A stretch of DNA of 34,670 nucleotides from Cognatundibacterium oligocarboniphilum (lineage in GTDB: Bacteria > Pseudomonadota > Gammaproteobacteria > Burkholderiales > Burkholderiaceae_D), in NCBI RefSeq assembly GCF_013377855.1, contig NZ_JABXYJ010000002.1:471223-505892 (forward strand). Direction: 5' to 3'. Positions within the stretch are counted from its first letter, which is position 1; every line of letters begins with the position of its first letter. Positions 1 through 8,016 of the stretch are shown one piece after another. The position numbers and the translations under genes are program-made. Under the pieces are notes generated by a model. The model saw only the letters and a list, made by a program, of their open reading frames with translations, searched no databases and was not told where the DNA came from.

Positions 1-20
1 TTTGACCGATCAAACCACAA

Positions 21-1223
21 TCAAGCATACGTCCGTAGACGGCGGGAAAAATCATGCAGTGCCTGGATGCCCGATGCTTCTGCCCGCAAACACCAGTCCT
101 GCAGCTGATGCACCAACTGCTCACGGCTGACGGTAGAGCGCTCCCAGATCAATCCCAGCTCCACCCGCATGTCGTGCATAGTCTTTAAGACCGTGCTGTG
201 CGCCAGCACTTCAGACAACTGCTGCTGCTGTGGTGCTTCCAGTTTGTTCGGTTCGCGCTGCAAGAGTTTCTTGGTGAGCTTTAAATGCGCTGCCCCAAAC
301 TGGGCTTTTTCACGCAACATCGCGACTTCATGACGCCAGGTACGGCGTAAAGATTTTGTATATTTTGCCATGACATCGTAACGATGCGTGATCACTGCCT
401 GCAAAGTATCCATATCAATCACCGCTTTGTTATCTGCAAATTTCGGCTCCGGTGCCAGCTTTTTGACTTTTGCCCAACCGACTATTTCCATAATGCGGAT
501 ATACATCCAGCCAATATCAAACTCATACCATTTGGAGGATAATTTGGCCGATGTACCAAATGTATGGTGATTATTATGCAATTCTTCACCGCCGATCAGG
601 ATACCAATCGGGAAAATGTTGGTAGAAGCGTCAACACAGTCATAGTTACGATAACCCCAATAGTGACCGATGCCATTGATGACGCCCGCTGCGGTCACCG
701 GAATCCAGATCATCTGGACTGCCCAGACCGTGATGCCGATAACACCGAACAATAAAAAATCAACGATAAACATCAGTAAAATGCCGGCCCAGCTAAAACG
801 GGTATACACATTGCGCTCAATCCAGTCGTCCGGTGTTCCGTGTCCATATTTCTGCATGGTTTCCAGGTTTTTGGATTCCGCGCGATAGAGTTCGGCACCT
901 TCCAGCAACACTTTTTTAATACCGCGTGTCTGCGGGCTGTGCGGGTCTTCTTCAGTTTCGCATTTTGCATGATGCTTGCGATGAATGGATGCCCATTCCT
1001 TGGTTACCTGGCCCGTAGTCAGCCACAACCATAAACGGAAAAAATGGCTGGGGATTGCATGCAGCTCCAGCGCGCGGTGCGCCTGACAGCGATGCAGGAA
1101 AATCGTCACGCTGGCAATCGTGATATGTGTCACGACCATTGTAAAAATAAATACCTGCCATCCACTGGCACGAGTAAGGCCATTGGACAGAAAATCAATT
1201 ACAGTTTCAACAAATGTGCTCAA
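21..1223 (-). CDS. Acyl-CoA / fatty acid delta-9 desaturase, membrane di-iron type
   Basis: Integral membrane fatty acid desaturase that would introduce a cis double bond into acyl chains using O2 and an electron donor. The three histidine boxes are all present: H44-x4-H49, HRKHH at 81-85 and HNNHH at 216-220, and an extra conserved-looking GHYWGYRNYD stretch lies near residue 187. Hydrophobic segments surround residues 25-45, 60-72 and 145-185. The C-terminal ~150 residues form a hydrophilic helical tail. The start is a TTG; a GGAG lies 11 nt upstream, and an overlapping ATG-TCA-TTT-TGA triplet reading frame ends exactly on this TTG, so the start is less certain than the product. It is the first gene of the window, transcribed leftwards after the MscS gene with a 120-bp gap. 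Role in membrane fluidity is family knowledge; the exact substrate is not visible. Confidence 0.9.
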   Translation of the reverse strand: MSTFVETVIDFLSNGLTRASGWQVFIFTMVVTHITIASVTIFLHRCQAHRALELHAIPSHFFRLWLWLTTGQVTKEWASIHRKHHAKCETEEDPHSPQTRGIKKVLLEGAELYRAESKNLETMQKYGHGTPDDWIERNVYTRFSWAGILLMFIVDFLLFGVIGITVWAVQMIWIPVTAAGVINGIGHYWGYRNYDCVDASTNIFPIGILIGGEELHNNHHTFGTSAKLSSKWYEFDIGWMYIRIMEIVGWAKVKKLAPEPKFADNKAVIDMDTLQAVITHRYDVMAKYTKSLRRTWRHEVAMLREKAQFGAAHLKLTKKLLQREPNKLEAPQQQQLSEVLAHSTVLKTMHDMRVELGLIWERSTVSREQLVHQLQDWCLRAEASGIQALHDFSRRLRTYA

Positions 1224-1343
1224 AATGACATGTACTCCATTATTAATGTTCGCTTTGTAACTTATATTGCAAAGTTAACTGTCTCAGAACAGATAAAGAT
1301 ATGGGGACGCATTGTACGCGTTTTTGTACCTTACTTCCTCAAT

Positions 1344-2684
1344 TTATCTGCAATTTCCTGCATCACCGTCATCAGGTACAGACTGACCCGGTACACTGGC
1401 AGGCGCTCTGGCAAACGTGACGACTCTCTGCGGGAAAGGCAAATTAATGTGATGCATCTGTAAAGCGCTCCATAATGCGCGATTCACGGCCGACAACACA
1501 TTGGTACGGCCATTTTCAGGGTCAGCAATCCAGAATCCGACCCGCAATTCCAGCCCGTCAGCACCGAATTTCATCAGATAAGCAGCAGGTGCCGGCTCCT
1601 GCGCCACCCTGGGTACATTGGCGACAGTCGATTCAAGTAAAGGCAACAATGCTTCCAGATCCGTACGGTAAGACACCGTCACATCCGTTGACATTGCCAC
1701 GCTGCGATTGGTGAGCGAGTAATTCTGTACCGGTGAAGAGACCAGCACCTCATTCGGGATCACCGACTCGGCGCCATCCAGTCCCTGCAAAACAGTATAG
1801 CGGGTATTAATCTGAGTAACTTTGCCGCTGAATTTGTCGACTGCAATCAAATCGCCGATAGACATACTTCTGTCGAGCAGAATAATAAAGCCGGACACAT
1901 AACTGCTGGCAATTTTCTGCAAACCAAACCCAAGTCCCACGCCCAATGCGCCACCAAAAACAGACAATACAGTAAGATCAATACCCACTATGGTGAGGCT
2001 GATCAATAAGGCCAGCAGAATCAGCAACGCACGGCCTACTCTCGAAAGCACCACTTTGAGCGACATGTGTGCAGTAGGCAATTGCATCAGGCGGGTTTCG
2101 AGCGCAGCGCTGGCCCACAATGCAATCACCATGGTCAGTGCCACGGAGATACATGCCTGCAGAATACTCAGTACCGTAATTTTATTTTTACCGACCGGCA
2201 ACACCACACTGTCTAATGCGTCCAGCAAATCCGGCCACAGCCCCGTGAAATGCAAAACAACACCCAGCCAGACTAGTCCGGCAAACAGTTTTTCAAATAA
2301 CGCCAGAAATTTCCCGATGTCACCATCCCGCGCAAAAGTACGGCGCACCACATAAAATCCAAAACGAATCAGTGCAAGTGAGCCGATGATGGGGAACAGC
2401 AGTGTCAGCAAATGCGTATGCTGCCAGCGTCCCAGCATCCACTTGCCGATCATCAGGAACAGGACACTCAGCGCGGGCTGCAACACCCGGCCAAAACTTT
2501 CCGCCCCGAGCCGGACAACCGAAGAACCAGGCTCACTCCGGGCAAAAATCTGACGCAGAAATCTGGCAAACAACCATGCCAGACAAAGGCACACTGCAAC
2601 TGTGCCGACCTGCCATAAAAATTGCGGCTCCCGAAAATCAAGGGCCAGATCGGACAACAAGTTGGCGAGTAATGAACTATTCAT
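1344..2684 (-). CDS. MscS family mechanosensitive ion channel
   Basis: Membrane channel expected to open under membrane tension and release solutes during osmotic downshock. The 446-residue protein has several hydrophobic helices from about residue 15 to 240. These are followed by the glycine/alanine-rich pore helix typical of MscS (VFGGALGVGLGFGLQKIASS, about residues 238-257) and the beta domain start (SGFIILLDRSMSIGDLI). The C-terminal half is the cytoplasmic cage. It is longer than E. coli MscS (286 residues) because of additional N-terminal helices, as in the YbdG/YnaI-like members. It follows the rRNA methyltransferase on the same strand after a 72-bp gap that contains a possible terminator. 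The family call is firm; gating behaviour and ion preference cannot be read from sequence. Confidence 0.9.
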   Translation of the reverse strand: MNSSLLANLLSDLALDFREPQFLWQVGTVAVCLCLAWLFARFLRQIFARSEPGSSVVRLGAESFGRVLQPALSVLFLMIGKWMLGRWQHTHLLTLLFPIIGSLALIRFGFYVVRRTFARDGDIGKFLALFEKLFAGLVWLGVVLHFTGLWPDLLDALDSVVLPVGKNKITVLSILQACISVALTMVIALWASAALETRLMQLPTAHMSLKVVLSRVGRALLILLALLISLTIVGIDLTVLSVFGGALGVGLGFGLQKIASSYVSGFIILLDRSMSIGDLIAVDKFSGKVTQINTRYTVLQGLDGAESVIPNEVLVSSPVQNYSLTNRSVAMSTDVTVSYRTDLEALLPLLESTVANVPRVAQEPAPAAYLMKFGADGLELRVGFWIADPENGRTNVLSAVNRALWSALQMHHINLPFPQRVVTFARAPASVPGQSVPDDGDAGNCR

Positions 2685-2700
2685 GGAAAGTCGTTACATG

Positions 2701-2743
2701 AAACAGAAAAGATCAGCACTTGCGGTAATCCGGAACGCTGATC
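2701..2743 (-). terminator. Possible intrinsic terminator downstream of the RsmB/NOP gene
   Basis: Inverted repeat GATCAGC (2711-2717) and GCTGATC (2737-2743). Read on the minus strand it is followed by TTTTCTGTTT. The 19-nt loop is long, so this is weaker than the other terminators in the window. Confidence 0.45.
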
Positions 2744-2756
2744 CTGAATGACGGTA

Positions 2757-4013
2757 TTACTTCTGGCGTTCCAGCACCGCAGCAAAAAAACCATCGGTCT
2801 GATGAATATGCGGATACAGCTTCAGGTAGTCTCCCATCTCCAGCTGGATTTTCTGCTCTTCCAGAACACGGGAAACCGGTACCAGAGAGAATTCAGGATG
2901 TGTCTTCAAGAACGTATCAACGATTCCTTCATTTTCCTCATCCAGAATACTACAGGTGGCATACACCAGGCGTCCGCCCGGCTTCACCATGCGGGAGGCA
3001 CTGTCGAGAATAGAACTCTGTTTCTGGTTCAGCTGAGCAACACCTTCCGGAGTCTGGCGCCATTTCACATCAGGATTACGACGCAATGTCCCCAGGCCAC
3101 TGCAAGGGGCATCCACAAGGACCCGGTCCAGCTTGGCAACCAGACGCTTGATTTTGGCGTCTTTTTCATGCGCAATGACGACCGGATGCACATTGGATAA
3201 ACCGCTGCGCGCCAGTCTCGGCTTCAGCTTTGCCAGACGCTTTTCCGACACATCAAATGCATACAATCTGCCGGTGTTACGCATGATGGCGCCCAGTGCA
3301 AGGGTCTTACCGCCTGCTCCGGCACAAAAATCAGCCACCATTTCACCACGACGCGCACCGACCAGTTGCGAGAGTAACTGACTACCCTCATCCTGTACTT
3401 CAATCGTCCCATCCTTGAACAAAGGCAAATTCTGTATCGACGGCTTTTTACGGACACGCAAACCAGTGCTGGCATAAGGTGTCGGTTCAGTGATGATCGG
3501 TGCTTCAGCCAATGTCTGGGCGACCGTCTCGCGGTCACTCTTGAGCGAATTCACCCGCAGATCAAGGGCTGCCGGCGTATTCATGGATTCTGCCAGCGTC
3601 AGCGCTCCTGCCTCGCCGAACTGGGTGCAGAGTTTTGTCCACAGCCACTCCGGAAGATTCGCTTTCATCAACAAGGGTAAATGAGAGCGGTCAATCTGCA
3701 TGACCCTGGTCAGCCATGCGGTTTCGTCTTCACTTAATCCGCCGAGTGAGTCAACACCCACGGCGTCTGCCAGTCCCAGCAAAGTCAGTCTGCGCATGGC
3801 AGAACCAGACCCTGATTCGGCAAAGCTGGTGTAGACCGACTTGTTTCTCAATAAGCCATAGATCGCTTCTGCGATCACACCACGCTCACGGGAACCAAGC
3901 CGGGGATGTTCCCGGAAATAGCGGGACAATGTGCCATCTGCTGGTGCGGTAAAACGTAAAATTTCACGCAAAACTTCTTCTGCATGACCAATGATGGCGG
4001 GAGGTAATCTCAT
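2757..4013 (-). CDS. RsmB/NOP family class I SAM-dependent rRNA (cytosine-C5) methyltransferase
   Basis: Methylates C5 of a cytosine in rRNA using S-adenosylmethionine. The SAM-binding motif VADFCAGAGGKTLALG and the acidic turn YAFDVSEKRL are followed by the motif IV catalytic segment DAPCSGLGTLRRNPDVKW (around residue 305). The motif VI second cysteine lies in YATCSI. The N-terminal ~130 residues are helical and shorter than the NusB-like domain of classical RsmB (about 430 residues in total). Betaproteobacteria usually carry a second RsmB near fmt, so I do not assign the symbol. ATG at 4011-4013. It lies 44 bp downstream of purN on the same strand and is probably co-transcribed with it. Confidence 0.88.
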   Translation of the reverse strand: MRLPPAIIGHAEEVLREILRFTAPADGTLSRYFREHPRLGSRERGVIAEAIYGLLRNKSVYTSFAESGSGSAMRRLTLLGLADAVGVDSLGGLSEDETAWLTRVMQIDRSHLPLLMKANLPEWLWTKLCTQFGEAGALTLAESMNTPAALDLRVNSLKSDRETVAQTLAEAPIITEPTPYASTGLRVRKKPSIQNLPLFKDGTIEVQDEGSQLLSQLVGARRGEMVADFCAGAGGKTLALGAIMRNTGRLYAFDVSEKRLAKLKPRLARSGLSNVHPVVIAHEKDAKIKRLVAKLDRVLVDAPCSGLGTLRRNPDVKWRQTPEGVAQLNQKQSSILDSASRMVKPGGRLVYATCSILDEENEGIVDTFLKTHPEFSLVPVSRVLEEQKIQLEMGDYLKLYPHIHQTDGFFAAVLERQK

Positions 4014-4057
4014 TCTGTTTCCTTCAATTCCTGACAGGTCAAATCTGACCCTGGTGA

Positions 4058-4684
4058 TTAGCGCATATTGGCGGATTCGGGCTCGCTGATGTGGACCGTA
4101 TTGCCAATAATGCTGATTTTATTTTCCACAAACTGGCGTACGGCTTGCGGATATAAGCGATGTTCCTGTTCCAGCACCCTGTGCGCCAGGCTGTCTTCGG
4201 TATCCCCCGAAAAAACCGGAACCACGGCCTGTGCGACAATCGGGCCGTGGTCAAGTTCAGCGGTCACAAAATGCACTGTCGCCCCGTGCACCTTAACCCC
4301 TGCCTCCAGCGCCTGACGGTGCGTTGCCAGGCCGACAAAACTGGGGAGCAACGAGGGATGAATGTTCAGCATTCGCCCTGCATAGTGTCCCACGAATTCA
4401 GGTGTCAGAATCCGCATGAAACCGGCCAGTACGACCAAGTCCGGGGAATACTGGTCGATCTGCTCAAGTAATGCCCGATCAAATGTGCTCCGTTCCGTAT
4501 ATGCCTTACTGGGAACCACGGCAGTTGGTATGCCCCGGCTCGCCGCATAGACAAGGCCGCTGGCGTCGGCTTTATTGCTGATAATCGCGGCAATCTGTGC
4601 TGGCCATTGTTCAGCCTGGCAGGCCTCGACGATGGCCTGCATGTTACTACCGCGGCCAGAAATCAGGATAACGATCTTTTTCAT
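4058..4684 (-). CDS. purN: Phosphoribosylglycinamide formyltransferase (GAR transformylase)
   Basis: Third step of de novo purine synthesis: transfers formyl from 10-formyl-tetrahydrofolate to GAR in the cytosol. Visible motifs are ISGRGSNMQAI at the N-terminus, the catalytic NIHPSLLPSF stretch (Asn and His of the active site) and the downstream HGATVHFVTAELDHGPI with the catalytic Asp. The ATG at 4682-4684 gives 208 residues, close to the usual ~210; an in-frame TTG at 4720 would add twelve residues that do not resemble the family. The region upstream of this ATG lacks an obvious Shine-Dalgarno sequence. It precedes the RsmB/NOP gene on the same strand, and a terminator of the preceding barstar gene separates it from that unit. 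Confidence 0.94.
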   Translation of the reverse strand: MKKIVILISGRGSNMQAIVEACQAEQWPAQIAAIISNKADASGLVYAASRGIPTAVVPSKAYTERSTFDRALLEQIDQYSPDLVVLAGFMRILTPEFVGHYAGRMLNIHPSLLPSFVGLATHRQALEAGVKVHGATVHFVTAELDHGPIVAQAVVPVFSGDTEDSLAHRVLEQEHRLYPQAVRQFVENKISIIGNTVHISEPESANMR

Positions 4685-4716
4685 GGCGGCATTGTAACGC
4701 TGTAAGGCAGGAAGCC

Positions 4717-4749
4717 CCAAATAAAAATGCCGGTGATCAGCACCGGCAT
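4717..4749 (-). terminator. Intrinsic terminator after the RNase-barstar pair
   Basis: Perfect 9-bp stem ATGCCGGTG (4727-4735) and CACCGGCAT (4741-4749) with a 5-nt loop. On the minus strand it is followed by TTTTTATTT. It ends the RNase-barstar transcript just before purN. Confidence 0.82.
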
Positions 4750-4774
4750 ACAGGCAGCGGTACTGGGCCAGGAT

Positions 4775-5203
4775 TTATTCAAATGAATAAAAAACTCTGA
4801 AGGCAACTTTCTTTTCTGCCCAGAAATCTGCTGCGTCACGGAATACATCCAGCAAGGTTTCTCGCGCTTCTTTGTCAAATTTAGGTGTATTGGGCAATTG
4901 TTCCAGAACAATCACGAAACCGGGCTGCGGACCTGCTTTGTAGATCATATCGGTCAGGCAATCGGATAATGCATCGAAATTTTTACCAAAATATTTCGGG
5001 AAGCCGAAAGAAGCAGCTATTTTTCCCAGCACCTGCTGTTTAGTAGTCGCTTCCAGGCAATACGCATACAAAAAGTGCTGCTCCAAATGCGCAGCTTCTG
5101 ATTGCAAATCCAGAACACGGAAAGCCCGGATTGATTGCACCACATTCGGCGCAACCGTTTCCAGCAAACCCGGCTCTTTCTCTTCCTCACTCGATGAGAT
5201 CAT
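4775..5203 (-). CDS. Barstar-family ribonuclease inhibitor
   Basis: Cytoplasmic inhibitor predicted to bind and block the RNase encoded immediately upstream. The barstar core is recognisable as FPKYFGKNFDALSDCL (about residues 68-83), matching the inhibitory helix of barstar; D77 and D81 correspond to barstar Asp35 and Asp39, which plug the RNase active site. The tryptophan between them in barstar is a serine here. The protein has 142 residues, longer than the 90-residue Bacillus barstar because of about 45 N-terminal residues of unknown role. ATG at 5201-5203 lies only 2 bp after the RNase stop codon, so the two are almost certainly one operon. It has no signal peptide, consistent with protecting the producer's cytosol. 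Pairing is inferred from adjacency and family. Confidence 0.92.
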   Translation of the reverse strand: MISSSEEEKEPGLLETVAPNVVQSIRAFRVLDLQSEAAHLEQHFLYAYCLEATTKQQVLGKIAASFGFPKYFGKNFDALSDCLTDMIYKAGPQPGFVIVLEQLPNTPKFDKEARETLLDVFRDAADFWAEKKVAFRVFYSFE

Positions 5204-5205
5204 AA

Positions 5206-5577
5206 TTATTCTTTGATACGACGAAAACTTTCGTAGTGGTCATCTGTGTAATAGTATTCGCCCGAACTCTCCGGCACGCCGCCGGCAATGATGCGACGAG
5301 GGCCGCGGTTACGGGCACGCGGTGTCTTAACGGTATATTCGTGATAATACCCACGCTTTTGCTTAGGAAGCCTGGACTCATAATTGCCAAAAACGACACC
5401 ATCTTTTTCATAGGGAAAAGGACCGCCGTGCTTGATGAGTACTAACGTGGTTTGCGCTTCCTGCGGAAGCTCGTTCGCGGGGACAATTCCGATATTATCT
5501 TTTGCAAATGCCATCGAAGCAAGCAATGTAATCATCAGAAACATTATCCACTGCCGTATAAATTGCGTATTTTTCAT
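5206..5577 (-). CDS. Secreted guanyl-specific ribonuclease, barnase / RNase Sa (N1/T1) family
   Basis: Small extracytoplasmic RNase expected to cleave RNA after guanosine. Residues 1-25 form a signal peptide (basic start, hydrophobic IMFLMITLLASM, cleavage near AFA-KD). The mature part carries the RNase Sa fold signature: LPQEAQTTLVLIK, then YYHEYTV with the catalytic base Glu80, RGPRRI with Arg94/Arg95, and YYTDDHYESFRRI with the catalytic acid His114. All three catalytic positions are intact, so an active enzyme is likely. Length is 123 residues with a ~98-residue mature domain, normal for the family. The barstar gene begins 2 bp downstream on the same strand. A toxin role in competition, or simple RNA scavenging, are both possible. 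Confidence 0.92.
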   Translation of the reverse strand: MKNTQFIRQWIMFLMITLLASMAFAKDNIGIVPANELPQEAQTTLVLIKHGGPFPYEKDGVVFGNYESRLPKQKRGYYHEYTVKTPRARNRGPRRIIAGGVPESSGEYYYTDDHYESFRRIKE

Positions 5578-5669
5578 TGATTTAAATGAATTTCAATAGA
5601 TTTTAAGAACAGAGATTAGCCTTTTGGCAGTATCAGGGCAATATGTCAAATTGACCTCGATGCCGTTTT

Positions 5670-6854
5670 TCAGACATGTACCTCTTGACAGTTAAAAAAT
5701 TGCAACACATCTTTCTCCCGCTGTCGCGTGTCGCTGCGTCCCAGAGCGATCAACTCTCTGGTATAGCTCGATTCAAATAAAAGATAAGAAGCCAGGGCAG
5801 ACCCTCTGGCCTCCGTTGCGCCAATTCCTCCGAGCATGGTCCGGACTGGTAAGGGCAGGCTCTGTATGTGGCGGCTGGCAATTTCATCTAAGCGTTCCGA
5901 GGGAGCGATCACCAATAGCTCCACCGGTCGTAACGGTGTTTTTTCCAATAAAGGCGGTGGCAGCATCGATAAAGTTTTATTGATGCGGGTCAGCCGTTCA
6001 ATATCGACGGCGAGACTGTCGAGAAAGATACTGGACAAGGCATGTCCGGCAATCTGCGCCAGACTCGGGTAACGGGCGACGTCACGATTGATCACTGGCG
6101 GCTCGGTAAGGCGTCCGGCGCCGATAATCAGCACCTTGCGCGCACCAAGGTGAATAGCCGGTGAGATCGGTGCCAACTGACGCATAGAACCATCGCCACA
6201 ATACTCCAGCTGCCCTCCCCAATTCAGCGGCACTGCTGGGAACACAAACGGAATCGCTGCCGATGCCATCAGATGCGGCACAGTGATATAGTCACGCTGC
6301 GCCAGTCTCTGGCTTCGGATCCAGGGTTCAATCTGCGCCAGCGTCTGATAGAAGGTCAGATGCTGGCTGGTTGTATAGGAAGATGCTGTCACCGCCAGCG
6401 CACGCAGGTGCCCGGCCCGTAATACCGTGTCCAGCCGCTGAAAATCCAGCATTCCGTTCAGTAAGGCTTCCAGCGGCGAACAGTCCAGCAGAGAATTAGG
6501 CGGTGCCTTACGCCATTTATTCAACAACCAGCCAAACGACCATAAAGTCAGCCAGCGGGCGCCACTGCGGATGACGCCAAGAGAATCGGCACGGTAAACC
6601 TGCGCTGCCTGAAAATTTTCCCAGATATGCAGTACGGCAGAAATGGCTTCGGCAAAATTATCCGCCCGGCATGCCAGTGCGGTGGCATTAATGGCACCAG
6701 CCGATGTTCCGCAAATAATGCCAAACGGATTGTCTTGCGCCGGCCAGCCATTATCTCTGAGAATCCGTGCAATCTCATCAATCACACCGACCTGATAAGC
6801 GGCACGCGCCCCACCACCAGTCAGTATCAGGCCTGTTCCCGCATGATCACGCAT
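5670..6854 (-). CDS. Patatin-like phospholipase family protein
   Basis: Serine lipid acyl hydrolase of the patatin/RssA type. The oxyanion-hole motif GGGAR is at residues 13-17, the nucleophile elbow GTSAG has Ser51, and the catalytic Asp lies in the CGDGSMRQ stretch near residue 227, completing the Ser-Asp dyad. No signal peptide is seen; the protein starts almost directly at the first motif, so it is likely cytosolic or peripheral to the inner membrane. At 394 residues it is longer than the ~300-residue RssA group; the extra C-terminal part is not recognised. It stands alone: the neighbouring dehydrogenase unit ends in a terminator just upstream, and 92 bp separate it from the RNase gene. 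Substrate unknown. Confidence 0.88.
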   Translation of the reverse strand: MRDHAGTGLILTGGGARAAYQVGVIDEIARILRDNGWPAQDNPFGIICGTSAGAINATALACRADNFAEAISAVLHIWENFQAAQVYRADSLGVIRSGARWLTLWSFGWLLNKWRKAPPNSLLDCSPLEALLNGMLDFQRLDTVLRAGHLRALAVTASSYTTSQHLTFYQTLAQIEPWIRSQRLAQRDYITVPHLMASAAIPFVFPAVPLNWGGQLEYCGDGSMRQLAPISPAIHLGARKVLIIGAGRLTEPPVINRDVARYPSLAQIAGHALSSIFLDSLAVDIERLTRINKTLSMLPPPLLEKTPLRPVELLVIAPSERLDEIASRHIQSLPLPVRTMLGGIGATEARGSALASYLLFESSYTRELIALGRSDTRQREKDVLQFFNCQEVHV

Positions 6855-6863
6855 TGGAGTCCA

Positions 6864-6894
6864 AGAAAAAATAGGGCAAATCGAAATTTGCCCT
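6864..6894 (-). terminator. Intrinsic terminator of the dehydrogenase gene
   Basis: Stem AGGGCAAAT (6873-6881) and ATTTGCCCT (6886-6894) with a 4-nt loop. On the minus strand it is followed by ATTTTTTCTT. It lies about 95 bp past the dehydrogenase stop codon and directly ahead of the patatin start. Confidence 0.8.
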
Positions 6895-6989
6895 AGTGTA
6901 TTAGCCTGCTACCGGCTTGTCATGTTGCAGCACAGCTCAATAGCGGCAGCGGACTGCAAAAACAACAATCCGCCATCAATTTGCCGTAT

Positions 6990-7748
6990 TTATTTTGGCT
7001 GCATGCGGATAGCGCCATCCAGCCGGATTGTTTCACCGTTCATCATGACGTTTTCGATGATGGTTTTAGACAAATGGGCGTATTCTTCCGGTTTGCCCAG
7101 GCGTGGCGGGAACGGTACCATTTTCCCCAGGGCATCTTGTACTTCCTGTGGCATACCGAGCAGCATCGGTGTTTCAAAAATACCCGGCGCAATCGTCATT
7201 ACGCGAATGCCGCTGCGGGACAGGTCGCGCGCCATCGGCAAAGTGAGGCCAACCACTGCTGCCTTGGAAGATGCATACGCAGCCTGCCCGATCTGTCCGT
7301 CATAAGCAGCGACAGAAGCAGTATTAATAATAACGCCCCGCTCTCCCTGAACGTTTGCTTCCGTTTTTGCCATGGCATCAGCAGCCAGACGGCACATATT
7401 GAAAGTCCCGACCAGATTGATGTTAACCACACGCTGAAATACATCCAGTGGATGCGGACCATCTTTACCGACGGTTTTGACGGCAGGCGCCACACCTGCG
7501 CAATTGATCAGGCCACGGACGGTACCAAGTGCCGTTGCGGCCTCGACCACGGCTTTACCATCGGCCTCAGAAGTCACATCACACTTCACAAACTGACCGC
7601 CCAGCTCTTTTGCCAGCGCCTCACCTGCTTCGACCTGCACATCTGCCAGCACAACTTTACCGCCGTTCGCTGCCAGCATTTTTGCGGTCGCGGCTCCCAA
7701 GCCTGAGGCACCGCCAGTAATAATAAATACGCCGTTCTGGATTTGCAT
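6990..7748 (-). CDS. Short-chain dehydrogenase, 3-hydroxyacyl-CoA dehydrogenase type II (HSD10-like)
   Basis: NAD-dependent oxidoreductase of the SDR family, probably oxidising 3-hydroxyacyl-CoA or 3-hydroxy-2-methylbutyryl-CoA in fatty acid or isoleucine breakdown. The nucleotide-binding TGGASGLG is at residues 11-18, and VVLADVQ ends with the Asp that selects NAD over NADP. NCAGVAPA follows, then the catalytic Ser in IINTASVAA and Tyr-Lys in AAYASSKAA. The overall pattern, especially TGGASGLG with KCDVTSE and the VMTIAPGIFETPML end, is typical of the type II HADH group. Length 252, normal. The start ATG is preceded by GGGAAGAAACAAT. An ACGT-repeat palindrome about 160 bp upstream resembles LiuR sites and supports a role in acyl-CoA catabolism. 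Confidence 0.88.
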   Translation of the reverse strand: MQIQNGVFIITGGASGLGAATAKMLAANGGKVVLADVQVEAGEALAKELGGQFVKCDVTSEADGKAVVEAATALGTVRGLINCAGVAPAVKTVGKDGPHPLDVFQRVVNINLVGTFNMCRLAADAMAKTEANVQGERGVIINTASVAAYDGQIGQAAYASSKAAVVGLTLPMARDLSRSGIRVMTIAPGIFETPMLLGMPQEVQDALGKMVPFPPRLGKPEEYAHLSKTIIENVMMNGETIRLDGAIRMQPK

Positions 7749-7901
7749 ATTGTTTCTTCCCGTTTTTAGTTAATGTTTATATGGCAATACAAAGTTTAAA
7801 AAAACCACAGATAAAGCACCTGGCTGTACAGCGCAATCAGATGTTGGTCTGCTAAGCACCAAATTCAGCCAATTCAACCAATTTCATCATTCTGACTCAA
7901 A

Positions 7902-7922
7902 TTAACGTTAACGTAAACGTCA
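7902..7922. promoter_or_regulatory. ACGT-repeat palindrome, possible LiuR-like operator
   Basis: The stretch beginning TTAACGTTAACGTAAACG contains three ACGT/AACGT units in overlapping palindromic arrangement. It sits between the hppA terminator and the dehydrogenase gene, about 155-175 bp before that start codon. From memory, MerR-family LiuR sites of proteobacteria are palindromes with two ACGT half-sites separated by two bases, and this fits with few mismatches. The regulator is inferred. Confidence 0.5.
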
Positions 7923-7958
7923 CTTTAAAACACGGCCCAACTCAGAAATTTTAGATAC

Positions 7959-7993
7959 AAAAAAAATGACCATTCAGCGAATGGTCATTTTTT
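7959..7993 (-). terminator. Intrinsic terminator of hppA
   Basis: Perfect 15-bp stem AAAAAATGACCATTC (7961-7975) and GAATGGTCATTTTTT (7979-7993) with a 3-nt loop, 24 bp after the hppA stop codon on the minus strand. Confidence 0.9.
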
Positions 7994-8016
7994 CAAAGAT
8001 TACCGGAAAAAGCGAA

